DNA of 64,000 bases from an uncultured Carboxylicivirga sp. (GTDB lineage Bacteria > Bacteroidota > Bacteroidia > Bacteroidales > Marinilabiliaceae), in contig NZ_OY764327.1 in assembly GCF_963668385.1 (NCBI RefSeq), forward strand, positions 1,240,001-1,304,000. Reading direction: 5' to 3'. Positions 18,950-28,649 of this stretch are shown one piece after another (position 1 is the stretch's first letter; the number at the start of each line of letters is the position of its first letter). The position numbers and the translations under genes were made by a program. The notes beneath the pieces are model-generated. The model was not told the origin of the DNA, made no database searches, and was given only the letters and a program-made list of their open reading frames with translations.

Positions 18950-21900
18950 TTACACTTTAACATCAAATAATTTTTGGGCAATTATTTTACCTTCCATATC
19001 AATGGCAGATATATGATATTCTCCGGGTATAAGCTCATCTGTATTTTCAAAATACCATCCTAAAAACACATTGGAGTTGCTATATCCGTTCTGATTCCAT
19101 TTTAAAGTGTTGTAGTTTACATTACCAGAATCATCTATTACAGGATGTTTCACTTCAACTGTATGTACAATTACCTTGGGCAGAGTATCTGGATTGATTG
19201 CTGTAAATCGAAAGCCTACAAACATTCCAATTTCGGCTTTAATGTTTGTGGTTTGTTGTGTGCAAACAGGTTCCTGCGCCACTTTATTGGTTGACCCGGC
19301 TTCTGGTTCTGTTGAGCCTTTCATCACATAAACACCGTAATCGACAATGTGAAACTGTTCTGCATCAAACTGATTGATCTTGAATTTCTCCTTTAGCGCT
19401 TGAATATGCTTTTGCATTTTAGCCGATTTGTGATTTTCGAACTTACAAATAAGCGGATGGTATTCTGGAATAGGAGCTACACACGATAAAATAACTATTT
19501 GATCCGCAAGTTTCTCATCTTCAATAATGGTTGAATAATCAATTTTACGCGATAAGTGCTGTATTTGAATCAAAAGCTTGTGTTTAAGCAGATACCTTAA
19601 AATATCTTGTTTATCAACATCGCACGCTAAAAGCAACTCATAATATTCTTTTGGTTTCAGGTGCATTTCCAAATTCAAACAATCTGACGATACTAGCCCC
19701 AGAAGCTTTAATGTTTTGGCTTTAAGCACCCAATTCACATTGGTGATAATATCTTCCACATCGAAATCGAAGAAACCGCTACGGCCCATAAAATCGTAAG
19801 CGTACATGCCATAACGGAAGAATCGCTCCACTTTAATGTTGCTATTGAATTCCGGATCTTTCAGATACGCCTCTGTTTCATCCATCACTATTTTGCGATA
19901 ATCCATCCTGTTGTATCGCATCAATTCCAACAGATTTTCGCCCGGACAAGTTTCGTCAATTACAATTAAGCGTGTATGGCAATGATTTAGGTCTTCAAGA
20001 CCAGAGAATATCTGCTGAATTAACCAAAGCTCTTTTTCTCCCAATATAGGAATTAGTTTATCATCTTTTTTCTGTACAATGATGTACTTCCAAGCTCTTG
20101 ATTTGTGAAGTTCTTTTTCGTAATTATTTGTTTCTAAACCTTCTGGTTTCTCCACTTTGATGTTAAACAATTGCTTAACTACTTCTGGATGCTCTTCCCA
20201 TTTATCCCATTCTATATATTGACAAAAATGCCCTTCGTGTTGTAGTCGATTTTTAAAATAGAAGGGCGCATCCGAGATGGTAAATGTCTCCTTGGTTAAC
20301 CCTCGAATTACTCGTTTGATTAAAAACTCATCATACTTATTCTTTAGTGATAAGATATGCATTTGCTCCGTTGCATAATTAAGCACATCCAACTGGGTGC
20401 GTCGTGAAATAAGCTCAAAGCCCTTTACCAAAGCTAAGCGTTCCTGCTGTTCTATGGAATAGATAAAGCTTACGTCATCTACAATAACATAATTGTCGCT
20501 TGGTGAAGTATGAACACCTTTCTCCCATTCTTTTATAACCGATTTGAAGTACTTGTTTTTATTGGCATCTCTATCTTCAACAAATTCTTCCAAAATATAG
20601 GCCCAGTATCCTTCATTGGATAATCCCTGCTGTTTAAAGGTATGCAGCATTTGAAGCATATAGTCGGTATTGTCTACTTTGTATTTATCAATTTTATATG
20701 TTTTGGCCAACAATTGTGCGGTTCGAACAGGTGCAAAATGAAAAGCCAGGCGTAAGTAACGAGCTGATGCATCTGCGCAATTTAAGCCCTTTAATTTGGA
20801 TGCTACATGTGCAATGGTTAATAGCTTTTGAGTTGATTCATTTGAAGAAGTAAACCAATCGTATTGTTTTTGATAATCTGATATTTCATCTCTATCGCAT
20901 TTGAGTTGTGTATTTAAAATGGCTATGGTCTTTTGTTCGCTTTCCCAACTCGAAATAGCGAATTCGCCATCCTTAATAAAACCATTGTACACATATTGTT
21001 CTAGTTGATCGAGCGGCTTAGCTATCTGCTTGTATTCGTCCAACAGATGGGGGGCCATATGTTCTGTGTTTCCATTTCGGATGTCTTGTATCCAATCGGG
21101 ACGTGGATAAGAGGTGGCTTCTAATAAATTATAAAATAGTAATCCGGTAGTATATTTATTTAAATATTGCCGTGCTGCATCCACCAAAGCATCATTTACC
21201 TTTAAAGGCTGCTGATATTGTAGCAAGTAAACGGCCAATACAGCAATCTCTATTTTATTGTATTTCCTACTTAAGCGCTCTTCGAGATCTTCACTTTCCA
21301 TTTCTGTATTGAAAAGCTTTTCGGGAAGTACTTCAACAGCATCTTTGTAATTGTCGAGAACGATTTTTATAAACTCGTTTATATTCTCGCGGTAAACATA
21401 TTCATGATACGATGAGAAATCGTTTAAGGACTGCTCGAGTTTAGTAAACCAAGGAGAGGCATATCGTTTATCGTATTCTTCTTCGGTAAGATATTCTACA
21501 TAATCGCACGCAAATTCTTTAAAATCTTCGGTAAGGGGTATTTTGGCATTTAGTGCAAATAATACATCAATTAAACGATGAAGTATTTCGTTATTGGTAG
21601 TATCCGAAATCTTGTTTTTAATGCTCCACAGAACCCTCTTTTTGTACAATGGCTTCAGAATATCATGCAAATTGTTCCATAGGCTATCCATGCTATAACA
21701 TTCATCTTCTAACTCGCGATTCAGGGCATAATGTCCGTTATCAGCCAAATAAAAAACATTTGCTGGCTCAATTTTTTCCAGAACTTCAGGATGCGTACCT
21801 TCTTCAATATATTCCCAAATATGTTCGCCATTGGGTAAGGCTTGCGTAATAAATGTTTGCCAGTTTGCCAGCGGATCTTGATCAGGCGAAGTAGCTGTAT

Positions 21901-22930
21901 CGTTGTTCTGATTTTGATCAGGATCGTATTTTAATAAGGCTTTGTTTTGTTTGAATACACCAAAATTAAGAATAGGATGTTGTAATTCATCTTCAATGCT
22001 TTCCTTTATTTCAGCAATTTCATTCTCGGCCGATTCATAAATAAATGTTTGCGTAAAGTACTCATCAATATCAAAGTCATCATCCCATGTGTTGTAAGGA
22101 TAATTTAAATACATCATGTTTAAAACAATATCGGCAATTGGATTAATGCAGCTATCCTTATCACTTTCGGAGTAGGGCAAATAAGGCATTGCTTGGTATC
22201 GTTGAGTTAATGTATTAACAAAGCCTTCATAATTGTTTTTTGACTGACGTAAATACGAAATTAAATCAAACTGATTCTTTTCGATGGGCAATTTTGTATC
22301 ATTATACGAATCGTAGCCCAGCATAATTTCGCGTACCCTCGCATTATCGCAATAGCAAAAGGCTTTTATGGTGTCAGGAGTCAAGCCAAATGTATTTATC
22401 CATGGCTCTATTGAATAAAGCGATTCTGGCATATGTTCGTCATCCCAATAAGGTACATAAAACGAAGCAAGCAAATAGCCATACTCGGGATATGCATATG
22501 CTAAAAGTAATAGTGGATTAATGGCAAATGGCTCTTCGCAAGTAATCCACATTTCGGATGAATCATTAATGGCGCGAGCAAAGCTTACAAAAGCCTTGCA
22601 GGTATTTACTACTTCATCTTTTAATTCGGGATGACATAAGGCATATGCAAACAACAGTGTTTCGGTTAGCAGGTTGTCTTTGATATTTTCATCCGGTTCG
22701 CAGGAGTTGAGTTGACCTTTTAAAAAAGAATGAATTGTAGGATAAGATTCAAACTCGCTGATAAGAACATGTTTCTTTTCAGGGTTGAATTGCACTGCAC
22801 AATAATTATTGTGAAATGCTTCTCCGGTTAAAACCCATTCGGCATAAACTTGTAATGCCTGACGGATGGACTCAATATCAAATTCGTTATAATGGAAGGT
22901 ATATTTGGGGTCTATTTCTTCAAATGCCAT
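18950..22930 (-). CDS. Giant cytoplasmic protein of unknown function (1326 aa), paralogue of the upstream gene; DUF3859-like C-terminus
   Basis: No signal peptide or membrane segment is visible; the protein is acidic and mostly helical. Its first third aligns by eye with the 1076-aa product at 23006-26236. Shared blocks include PEYGYLLASFYVPYWDDEH against PEYTYLLGQFFIPYWDLEH, TIKAFCYCDNAR against LIKAFIWCDNGY, and LPNGEHIWEYIEEG against LPNGAIIWKYIETG. The last 110 residues (GMFVGFRFTAIN...LGWYFENTDELIPGEYHISA...KLFDV) resemble DUF3859, a beta-sandwich domain of unknown role. I do not recognise a catalytic motif. It is probably co-transcribed with its paralogue, which lies 75 bases upstream. 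Confidence 0.75.
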   Translation of the reverse strand: MAFEEIDPKYTFHYNEFDIESIRQALQVYAEWVLTGEAFHNNYCAVQFNPEKKHVLISEFESYPTIHSFLKGQLNSCEPDENIKDNLLTETLLFAYALCHPELKDEVVNTCKAFVSFARAINDSSEMWITCEEPFAINPLLLLAYAYPEYGYLLASFYVPYWDDEHMPESLYSIEPWINTFGLTPDTIKAFCYCDNARVREIMLGYDSYNDTKLPIEKNQFDLISYLRQSKNNYEGFVNTLTQRYQAMPYLPYSESDKDSCINPIADIVLNMMYLNYPYNTWDDDFDIDEYFTQTFIYESAENEIAEIKESIEDELQHPILNFGVFKQNKALLKYDPDQNQNNDTATSPDQDPLANWQTFITQALPNGEHIWEYIEEGTHPEVLEKIEPANVFYLADNGHYALNRELEDECYSMDSLWNNLHDILKPLYKKRVLWSIKNKISDTTNNEILHRLIDVLFALNAKIPLTEDFKEFACDYVEYLTEEEYDKRYASPWFTKLEQSLNDFSSYHEYVYRENINEFIKIVLDNYKDAVEVLPEKLFNTEMESEDLEERLSRKYNKIEIAVLAVYLLQYQQPLKVNDALVDAARQYLNKYTTGLLFYNLLEATSYPRPDWIQDIRNGNTEHMAPHLLDEYKQIAKPLDQLEQYVYNGFIKDGEFAISSWESEQKTIAILNTQLKCDRDEISDYQKQYDWFTSSNESTQKLLTIAHVASKLKGLNCADASARYLRLAFHFAPVRTAQLLAKTYKIDKYKVDNTDYMLQMLHTFKQQGLSNEGYWAYILEEFVEDRDANKNKYFKSVIKEWEKGVHTSPSDNYVIVDDVSFIYSIEQQERLALVKGFELISRRTQLDVLNYATEQMHILSLKNKYDEFLIKRVIRGLTKETFTISDAPFYFKNRLQHEGHFCQYIEWDKWEEHPEVVKQLFNIKVEKPEGLETNNYEKELHKSRAWKYIIVQKKDDKLIPILGEKELWLIQQIFSGLEDLNHCHTRLIVIDETCPGENLLELMRYNRMDYRKIVMDETEAYLKDPEFNSNIKVERFFRYGMYAYDFMGRSGFFDFDVEDIITNVNWVLKAKTLKLLGLVSSDCLNLEMHLKPKEYYELLLACDVDKQDILRYLLKHKLLIQIQHLSRKIDYSTIIEDEKLADQIVILSCVAPIPEYHPLICKFENHKSAKMQKHIQALKEKFKINQFDAEQFHIVDYGVYVMKGSTEPEAGSTNKVAQEPVCTQQTTNIKAEIGMFVGFRFTAINPDTLPKVIVHTVEVKHPVIDDSGNVNYNTLKWNQNGYSNSNVFLGWYFENTDELIPGEYHISAIDMEGKIIAQKLFDVKV

Positions 22931-22956
22931 GGAGGTATTGTTGATGGAGTTTGTAA

Positions 22957-22986
22957 TAAGTGCCTCACTGTATAATGAAGCACTTA
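22957..22986 (-). other. Intercistronic stem-loop between the two giant paralogues
   Basis: TAAGTGC-C-TCA (22957-22967) pairs with TGA-A-GCACTTA (22976-22986) around an 8-base loop. There is no T-run on the minus strand, so it fits a processing or stability hairpin in a common transcript. Confidence 0.45.
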
Positions 22987-23005
22987 CTATTAACCTGAAT
23001 AATGT

Positions 23006-26000
23006 TTATTTCAAAAAGCTTTTAGCTACCGCTTTAACCTTGCGTGATGAATCATTTACAAAAGGAATTATCAAATCCTGAGCATCGGGCTCTTCTTTTA
23101 GTATCTGCAATAACTCAATTCGGTTCGATGGTGTTGAGTTTTTCATAAAGGCCTTAATGTTATTATCTCTAACCCGATCGATTAAATATTCTTTAAGATT
23201 ATCTGATTTGCTATGTAATAAAAAGCTTATGAAATAATCCTGGCGGATGTCATCTTCTAGCTCTTCCAACCAATTGTATAGTTGATCAAAGGCATCTTCC
23301 ATATATTCATCGCTTTCTTCGGAATGCAACTCAGCAGTTAAACCTAAGTATTCTTCCATACTCATTTCTTCGTCTTTTACCAATTGGCGCAAATGAGCAT
23401 AAAATAAATCTTCGGTAAGTACGCTGTAACCACGATAACTGTGATTCAATAATAAAATAGCCAATCGTTTTTGTTGCTCTTGTGGTAATTGCCAAAAGAA
23501 CTGGCCCAACGAATAGGTACTGATACGGTTAAGTTCTGTATCCAAATCCTTATGTATATTTTTCTCAAATGCTTCTTTGATTTGATCGTAAGATACATCA
23601 CCGTTGATATAAGCCAATACCTGACTGGTTAATGCAGTAGCATCTGCATCGTCTTCATTTCGGGTATTTAATTGAATAAAGTGTAGCAAACACCGTTCAA
23701 ATTCTTTGGGTTGATCAAATGGAAAACGTTCATTCAAAGTCGCCAAATCGATGTAATATTTAAGTCGGTCTCGCTCACTGATAGAATGCATTCCTTGCTC
23801 TAAGGCTAATGCTTTATTGCGACGGGCAGCCGAAAACATTCCTCCATCCTCGTCATCAATATCATCATACAGACTTAACCAAATCATGTATTCATCCACA
23901 TTACATGGATTGGCAATAGAGTGCAAATTCTGTGCATTTACCATCTGGAAAGCATATAACTGCTCTTTGGGAACTTTGGCTCTTTCCAACTCTTTGTAAA
24001 AGTTTTCTTCTCTGTTTACATCATCAAATTGAATGGCCGAGTAATCATCGGAATAAAACTTAGCAATTTGTTTGAGTACTTTTTGTGGTGCTAGTTTTAG
24101 GAACAAATTGAACAATCGGCTGGCCATAAAGACTATTGGAGGGTTTAAATGCCTCATCCAATAGCAACACAACAGCACATGCTGAAAACCATCATCGAAA
24201 AAGAATAACGAATAACTGGGTTGTTGCGCATTAAACTTATTGAAGGTTAAATCGCCCCGATATATTTCTTCTCTGTGAAGATGCTTATTTAAAATAGCTA
24301 GTATTTGAGCTTCGCTGGCTTCGGGTTTACCATTAACAAAAGTGAGGTACTCCTTCAGAAGAGCTTGATCTGTTTCCGAAATTTCATCAGTGTTTAGATG
24401 TTGGCATATTTGATGATATACATCTTGCCAAGGGCCCTCTCCAATGTATTTGAGAAGCTTTTGCGTGCGCTCATCAAACATCATCATGGTACGATCAGTA
24501 TAAGCCAAATAAGCGGCCATGGTAATGGTTCCGAGTTTTGGTTGACCCCAGTTGGAACAGTCAAAAGCCTCGCGATCATTTTGTCTTATCACTTTATCAA
24601 TGTACAACCTCACATCGTAATCAATCTCGTTATGGCTCGATCCAAAAGTACTATTGTTTAAGCTTAGTTTCTTCTTTTTGAGTGCCTGTTTCGATTTACT
24701 GTATCGTTGATAAAACGCTTCGGTGCTAAGGATCCGATCCTCTTCATCGGTAAGAATTTCTTCTAATTCTGAGTCCAGCTTTTCAACATCCAACAGTCGG
24801 AAAAGAACATCAAGAATACGGAGAAACTGCTGTATATTTTGTTCGGTTTGATTAGCAAATGAACTCCCATCTTGTGATCGTACACTAATGCGGCTAATTA
24901 AACCATTACCCAAATTAGTTGCATCATCGTCTTCTTCATCAGTATCGAGTAAATCGTACATTACATCACTCAAAATATTGGTAAGATGATTATTAATATC
25001 AGCCTGGTAATTAAGCGGACTGGTCGAATAAGTAAGCTTTGTGTAAAATTTACGAGCATGTTGTTTTGCAATGGGTACTAACTCAGTTTGGGTAATTTGG
25101 TCTAAATCATGGGCATCATCGCCTGTTTCAATGTATTTCCAGATTATTGCACCATTGGGTAGTGCTACAATAAATTCTTTTAAATCGCGAATGCCATCAC
25201 CTTTGTAAATGTATTCATCATCCGAATCTGTTTCATCTCGCTCCTCTTGGTTACGTTGGCTATAAGCTACCAATGAACCGCTAACCGAAGCTGCTACTTT
25301 TTCTTGAAGATCATAGGCTTCGTTTTCGATGGTATCGGTAATAAATTCATCGTGTAAAAATTGATCGCTCTCATTATCCCCAAAATAATCGGAGCTCATA
25401 TGAAAGAAAGTAGTATAAAGCTCTACGACAGGCTCTTTTTCTGTTGCATCATCTTCGGCAGAGTATAATAACATTGGCGCCTGCTCAAAGCGATCGATAA
25501 CAGCTTGCTGAAACCAATCGTATTCGTCTGGGTTTTGTTTTAGATAATCGCCCAAAGGCAGGTTTTCGTCCGTGTTAACTAAGTAATGATGGCCCTCGCC
25601 GTACATACAATAACGAAAATAACCATTATCGCACCAGATAAAGGCTTTGATTAAATCGCGTGTCCATCCATGTTGCTTAACCAATGAAAATAAATACGAC
25701 TCGTACCCCACAGCATGTTCCAAATCCCAATAAGGGATAAAAAATTGTCCCAACAAATAAGTGTATTCAGGATAGGTACATGCCAACAGATACAAAGCTT
25801 CAATACCAAAAATGCGCATATCATGAATCCAAACGCTATCGGTATCGTTGTATCTGCGCATGGCTGCCACCATAGCTTGTGCTGTGCTGGCAATATCATC
25901 TTTTAATCCTTGATGCTCAAGTGCTATGGCAAAAAAGATGGGTTCGGAAATATAAATTTCATCGTTATCGGTAATTAATTCAGTAGTATAACAAGACTCG

Positions 26001-26236
26001 GGCCCCATTGAAAGAGCTTGTTTTAAAAGGAGGGTGTTTTGAGTGTCGCTGGTTTGCAAACGTCGAATTCCCGAGCTGGTTTCTATTTTAAATTCGATAT
26101 TGAACATACCCATAAACTCTTTGGTAAAAGCTTTATCAGCATTTAAGTAATCTTGATATTGGGTTAATGCACTTTTTATAGACTCAGTACCACCTTGCTT
26201 AAATGTAATGAAGGTTGTTTTGTCGAATTGGCTCAT
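23006..26236 (-). CDS. Giant cytoplasmic protein of unknown function (1076 aa), paralogue of the downstream gene
   Basis: No signal peptide or membrane segment. Clearly related to the 1326-aa neighbour over about the first 380 residues (PYWDLEH, IKAFIWCDN, LPNGAIIWKYIETG blocks), after which they diverge. The middle region is Asp/Glu-rich. The C-terminus ends in HEAT/ARM-like helices (SNRIELLQILKEEPDAQDLI followed by DSSRKVKAVAKSFLK) and lacks the DUF3859-like tail of its partner. No enzyme motif is recognised. A large helical scaffold or interaction protein is the best structural description; no function is claimed. Confidence 0.72.
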   Translation of the reverse strand: MSQFDKTTFITFKQGGTESIKSALTQYQDYLNADKAFTKEFMGMFNIEFKIETSSGIRRLQTSDTQNTLLLKQALSMGPESCYTTELITDNDEIYISEPIFFAIALEHQGLKDDIASTAQAMVAAMRRYNDTDSVWIHDMRIFGIEALYLLACTYPEYTYLLGQFFIPYWDLEHAVGYESYLFSLVKQHGWTRDLIKAFIWCDNGYFRYCMYGEGHHYLVNTDENLPLGDYLKQNPDEYDWFQQAVIDRFEQAPMLLYSAEDDATEKEPVVELYTTFFHMSSDYFGDNESDQFLHDEFITDTIENEAYDLQEKVAASVSGSLVAYSQRNQEERDETDSDDEYIYKGDGIRDLKEFIVALPNGAIIWKYIETGDDAHDLDQITQTELVPIAKQHARKFYTKLTYSTSPLNYQADINNHLTNILSDVMYDLLDTDEEDDDATNLGNGLISRISVRSQDGSSFANQTEQNIQQFLRILDVLFRLLDVEKLDSELEEILTDEEDRILSTEAFYQRYSKSKQALKKKKLSLNNSTFGSSHNEIDYDVRLYIDKVIRQNDREAFDCSNWGQPKLGTITMAAYLAYTDRTMMMFDERTQKLLKYIGEGPWQDVYHQICQHLNTDEISETDQALLKEYLTFVNGKPEASEAQILAILNKHLHREEIYRGDLTFNKFNAQQPSYSLFFFDDGFQHVLLCCYWMRHLNPPIVFMASRLFNLFLKLAPQKVLKQIAKFYSDDYSAIQFDDVNREENFYKELERAKVPKEQLYAFQMVNAQNLHSIANPCNVDEYMIWLSLYDDIDDEDGGMFSAARRNKALALEQGMHSISERDRLKYYIDLATLNERFPFDQPKEFERCLLHFIQLNTRNEDDADATALTSQVLAYINGDVSYDQIKEAFEKNIHKDLDTELNRISTYSLGQFFWQLPQEQQKRLAILLLNHSYRGYSVLTEDLFYAHLRQLVKDEEMSMEEYLGLTAELHSEESDEYMEDAFDQLYNWLEELEDDIRQDYFISFLLHSKSDNLKEYLIDRVRDNNIKAFMKNSTPSNRIELLQILKEEPDAQDLIIPFVNDSSRKVKAVAKSFLK

Positions 26237-26612
26237 GTAGTGTTGCGTTTTTCTTATTGTTGATGTTGTTTGATACTAATTAAAAGGAAAGGATTGGATA
26301 AAAGTGCAGGTTTATTTGGAGCGACAAAAGAAGATAAATTTTACCGAAAACTAAATTGAATTTGATATTCGTATAGTTTGACTTTATAAGTGCAAAATGT
26401 GTATAAAAGTGCAAATGTTTAAAGTAATTGATTCGTTTTGCAGAAGTCTTATACAGCAAGGGATTTAGGATGGTTGTCAGTTTGCGCAAATGCACAAACA
26501 ATAACAACGCAATATTTAGCAACAAAGCTAAAAGAGATAAAAATAACATTGATTACTAATCATAATATATTCTTCATGCTATATTTGTAGATATTAAACT
26601 TAACCTAGTAAA
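26237..26612. other. Divergent intergenic region with repeated GTGCA elements
   Basis: 376 bases between the giant-protein operon and the outer-membrane barrel gene. It contains three similar elements: ATAAAAGTGCAGG (26299), ATAAGTGCAAAATG (26386) and ATAAAAGTGCAAATG (26403). A perfect palindrome TTTGCGCAAA lies at 26481-26490. A plus-strand -7-like box TATATTTG lies at 26580-26587. I see no gene; an 89-codon minus-strand open frame (26280-26549) is hydrophobic and low in complexity and looks spurious. Confidence 0.4.
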
Positions 26613-27317
26613 ATGAAGAAAATACGCACTCTAATTACGACTTTATTAATAGCTTTTAATTTATTTTCTCAAATAGAAAAAGGAAAGCTTCTTATTTCTA
26701 TTGATGGAGATTATACTAAAACAGGTAAAAGCACCGGAACCTATAGTAATATACATTATACACAAGGTAAGTATTTAGAGCTAGGGGCATCGGCTAGTTA
26801 TTTTTTAACGGATAGATGGATTGCCGGATTCGGGTTTGATTATCTTAGGGAAAAAGAGGAACGATCCAGTAGTTTGTTTATAAATAGCAGTGTTCTTCGT
26901 GAGACTACCACATTGAAAGATTATGTTCTATTGCCAAATGCTTTTATTGGTTACTATTACCCTATTACTAGTAAATTGTATTTTAATGTAAATTCAAGAA
27001 TTAGCTACGGAAAGCTTAAAACAAAATATAATGGACAGAGCGTAAATGTATCTGATTTTATAGGGGATACATTCAATAATGAGCGTGTTCAAATACCCGT
27101 AAATGGTAATCGTTCTTACAATCAATCAGATAAACAAGATTATTTTGGAATAGATATTATTTCTGAGCTAACCTATTTTATAACACCAAAGTTTGGTCTT
27201 TATCTCGGATTAGGCGGAATATCATATTCTTTACTTGATTGGGAAACGGATAATTCCAGTTGCATGGTTAGTTTTAAACCTTCTAATTGGAACTTTGGTG
27301 TTAGATATCGTATTTAA
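26613..27317 (+). CDS. Outer-membrane beta-barrel protein (porin-family, small)
   Basis: 234 residues. The signal peptide (MKKIRTLITTLLIAFNLFSQ) is followed by alternating-strand sequence rich in Tyr, Gly and aromatic residues (LELGASASYFLTDRWIAGFGF, FGLYLGLGGISYSLL). It ends in an aromatic-rich last strand (NWNFGVRYRI), as expected for an eight-strand barrel of the OmpA/OmpW-like 'outer membrane beta-barrel' group. No enzymatic motif. A -7-like box lies about 26 bases upstream of the start. Confidence 0.75.
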   Translation: MKKIRTLITTLLIAFNLFSQIEKGKLLISIDGDYTKTGKSTGTYSNIHYTQGKYLELGASASYFLTDRWIAGFGFDYLREKEERSSSLFINSSVLRETTTLKDYVLLPNAFIGYYYPITSKLYFNVNSRISYGKLKTKYNGQSVNVSDFIGDTFNNERVQIPVNGNRSYNQSDKQDYFGIDIISELTYFITPKFGLYLGLGGISYSLLDWETDNSSCMVSFKPSNWNFGVRYRI

Positions 27318-27689
27318 CCAAGCATACACATCCTTTATCAATAATGAGAAAAAATATCATTTCTCTTATTAGTTGTGTAGCCTTCTGCACTTGCGCAAAT
27401 ACCTAATTAACTCACAAATGCGATTTTGGCCTTGGAGGAGGAATATTATATGGCTCGTGGAGAATGCATATTGCTCTTAAATATTAATGTAACACAATTG
27501 ATAATTTAAAATCCATTCATACACTTGTACCTGATTTAGAAAAGAAGAAGAAGCTCAACCACGTTGTAAGCTTAATATTTGTAGTTAGATAATTTAGTGT
27601 TAACCCAACCTTAAATTCTTAAAATATAATATATTCATCTAACACTAGTTTGTATATTAGTACTTGCTAAAATTCAATCGAAAAAACAA
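27318..27689 (+). other. 372-base gap with a possible degenerate short reading frame
   Basis: From 27344 an ATG frame reads MRKNIISLISCVAFCTCANT, signal-peptide-like, and stops at 27404-27406. The same frame then continues open as LTHKCDFGLGGGILYGSWRM to a second stop near 27484. The Gly/aromatic pattern could be a decayed end of an outer-membrane protein. No intact gene, RNA or terminator is recognised. Confidence 0.25.
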
Positions 27690-28097
27690 ATGATGAATGA
27701 TTATGAGATATTAAAGTTTTTAGGACTTGAGATAAAAGAACAACATCTAATATTTTATGATGATGACTCTAATGAAAACATCATTGAATTTAATGATATT
27801 GATGAAATATGGATTGAAGAAGCAAGTGAGCCGATAGAAAATAAAGTGAGATTCTGGCTGGAAAAGATTTTTGTTATTAGAAGCATTGGTAGTATTATCG
27901 ACACAAAGACTAACACTCCAGATTACAGAAATATTTACGAGTTAGAGATACAACTCACTGATAAAAGAGTTCTTTCGAGAAAAATACAGGATGCTAATAT
28001 TTTCGAATGTCAGGAACTGATCAAAGAGTTAAATAAAGCTATTAGGCCCATTATTTCATCAGATTACATACAAGCAAACAATGATAATTTAAAGTAG
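27690..28097 (+). CDS. Hypothetical protein, 135 aa
   Basis: A small acidic soluble protein without signal peptide. It alternates beta-strand-like segments (HLIFYDDDSNENIIEF, YELEIQLTDKRVLSRK) with a C-terminal helix (CQELIKELNKAIRPI). This layout is reminiscent of PH-like or DUF bacterial proteins, but I do not recognise the family. An alternative ATG lies one codon downstream. It sits 19 bases ahead of the CrtO-like gene and could be in one unit with it. Confidence 0.6.
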   Translation: MMNDYEILKFLGLEIKEQHLIFYDDDSNENIIEFNDIDEIWIEEASEPIENKVRFWLEKIFVIRSIGSIIDTKTNTPDYRNIYELEIQLTDKRVLSRKIQDANIFECQELIKELNKAIRPIISSDYIQANNDNLK

Positions 28098-28116
28098 TAT
28101 CCAAATAATTAAATCT

Positions 28117-28590
28117 ATGATAACCCATTATATTTCATATAGCATTGCCATCACCTTCATCTCGTGGATAGTTGGAATGATGATAGGAAGCCTGTTAAAG
28201 AAAACGGATTACTTTAATAAACTATCTAATATGAATTTTATACCCAACGAAACCATAAACAACAGAATAGGCCTTGGAGTAATGAAATGGATAGTGACTC
28301 ATACGTTTTTTAAGTTTTTCAACCCCATGAAAATGAAGAAAAAAATTGAGATTATCGATTTGTATCACTTACAAAAAGAAATGACAACAGCTGAGCTCAA
28401 CCACCTGATTGCATTTGTGTTTGTACTTATCTTCGCTTTAATAAAATTGATAAATGGAGAGGTGTTGTTTTCCTTTATCTTTATAATCGTTAACATCATA
28501 ATGAATTTATATCCGTCATTACTACAACAGCAAAACAAAAGACGGATTCATCGCTTGATAACAGTTTTTTCCAGAAAATCATTGAAATAA
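28117..28590 (+). CDS. CrtO-like membrane acyltransferase (glycosyl-diaponeurosporenoate acyltransferase family)
   Basis: 157 residues with an N-terminal transmembrane helix and two further hydrophobic segments. The C-terminal half, MTTAELNHLIAF then NIIMNLYPSLLQQQNKRRIHRL, fits the family pattern (T-x-A-E-x-x-H ... N-x-Y-P-x-x-x-Q-x-x-N-R-x-R). Staphylococcal CrtO esterifies a glycosylated carotenoid. No carotenoid genes are nearby, so the acceptor here is unknown, and many short homologues are annotated only by family. Confidence 0.6.
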   Translation: MITHYISYSIAITFISWIVGMMIGSLLKKTDYFNKLSNMNFIPNETINNRIGLGVMKWIVTHTFFKFFNPMKMKKKIEIIDLYHLQKEMTTAELNHLIAFVFVLIFALIKLINGEVLFSFIFIIVNIIMNLYPSLLQQQNKRRIHRLITVFSRKSLK

Positions 28591-28649
28591 ATCCATTCAA
28601 CATTACCTCGAACAATGAATCAATTGCACTTGTAGTTAAATAAACCCAT

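Noticed and set aside
26280-26549. 89-codon minus-strand frame upstream of the giant-paralogue operon
   Set aside because: Leu/Phe/Ile-rich low-complexity translation of an AT-rich gap; it overlaps the repeated elements and lacks homology I can recognise.
27344-27487. Short signal-peptide-like frame with an internal stop, possibly a broken outer-membrane protein
   Set aside because: Too short and without recognisable homology; kept only as a note in the intergenic entry.
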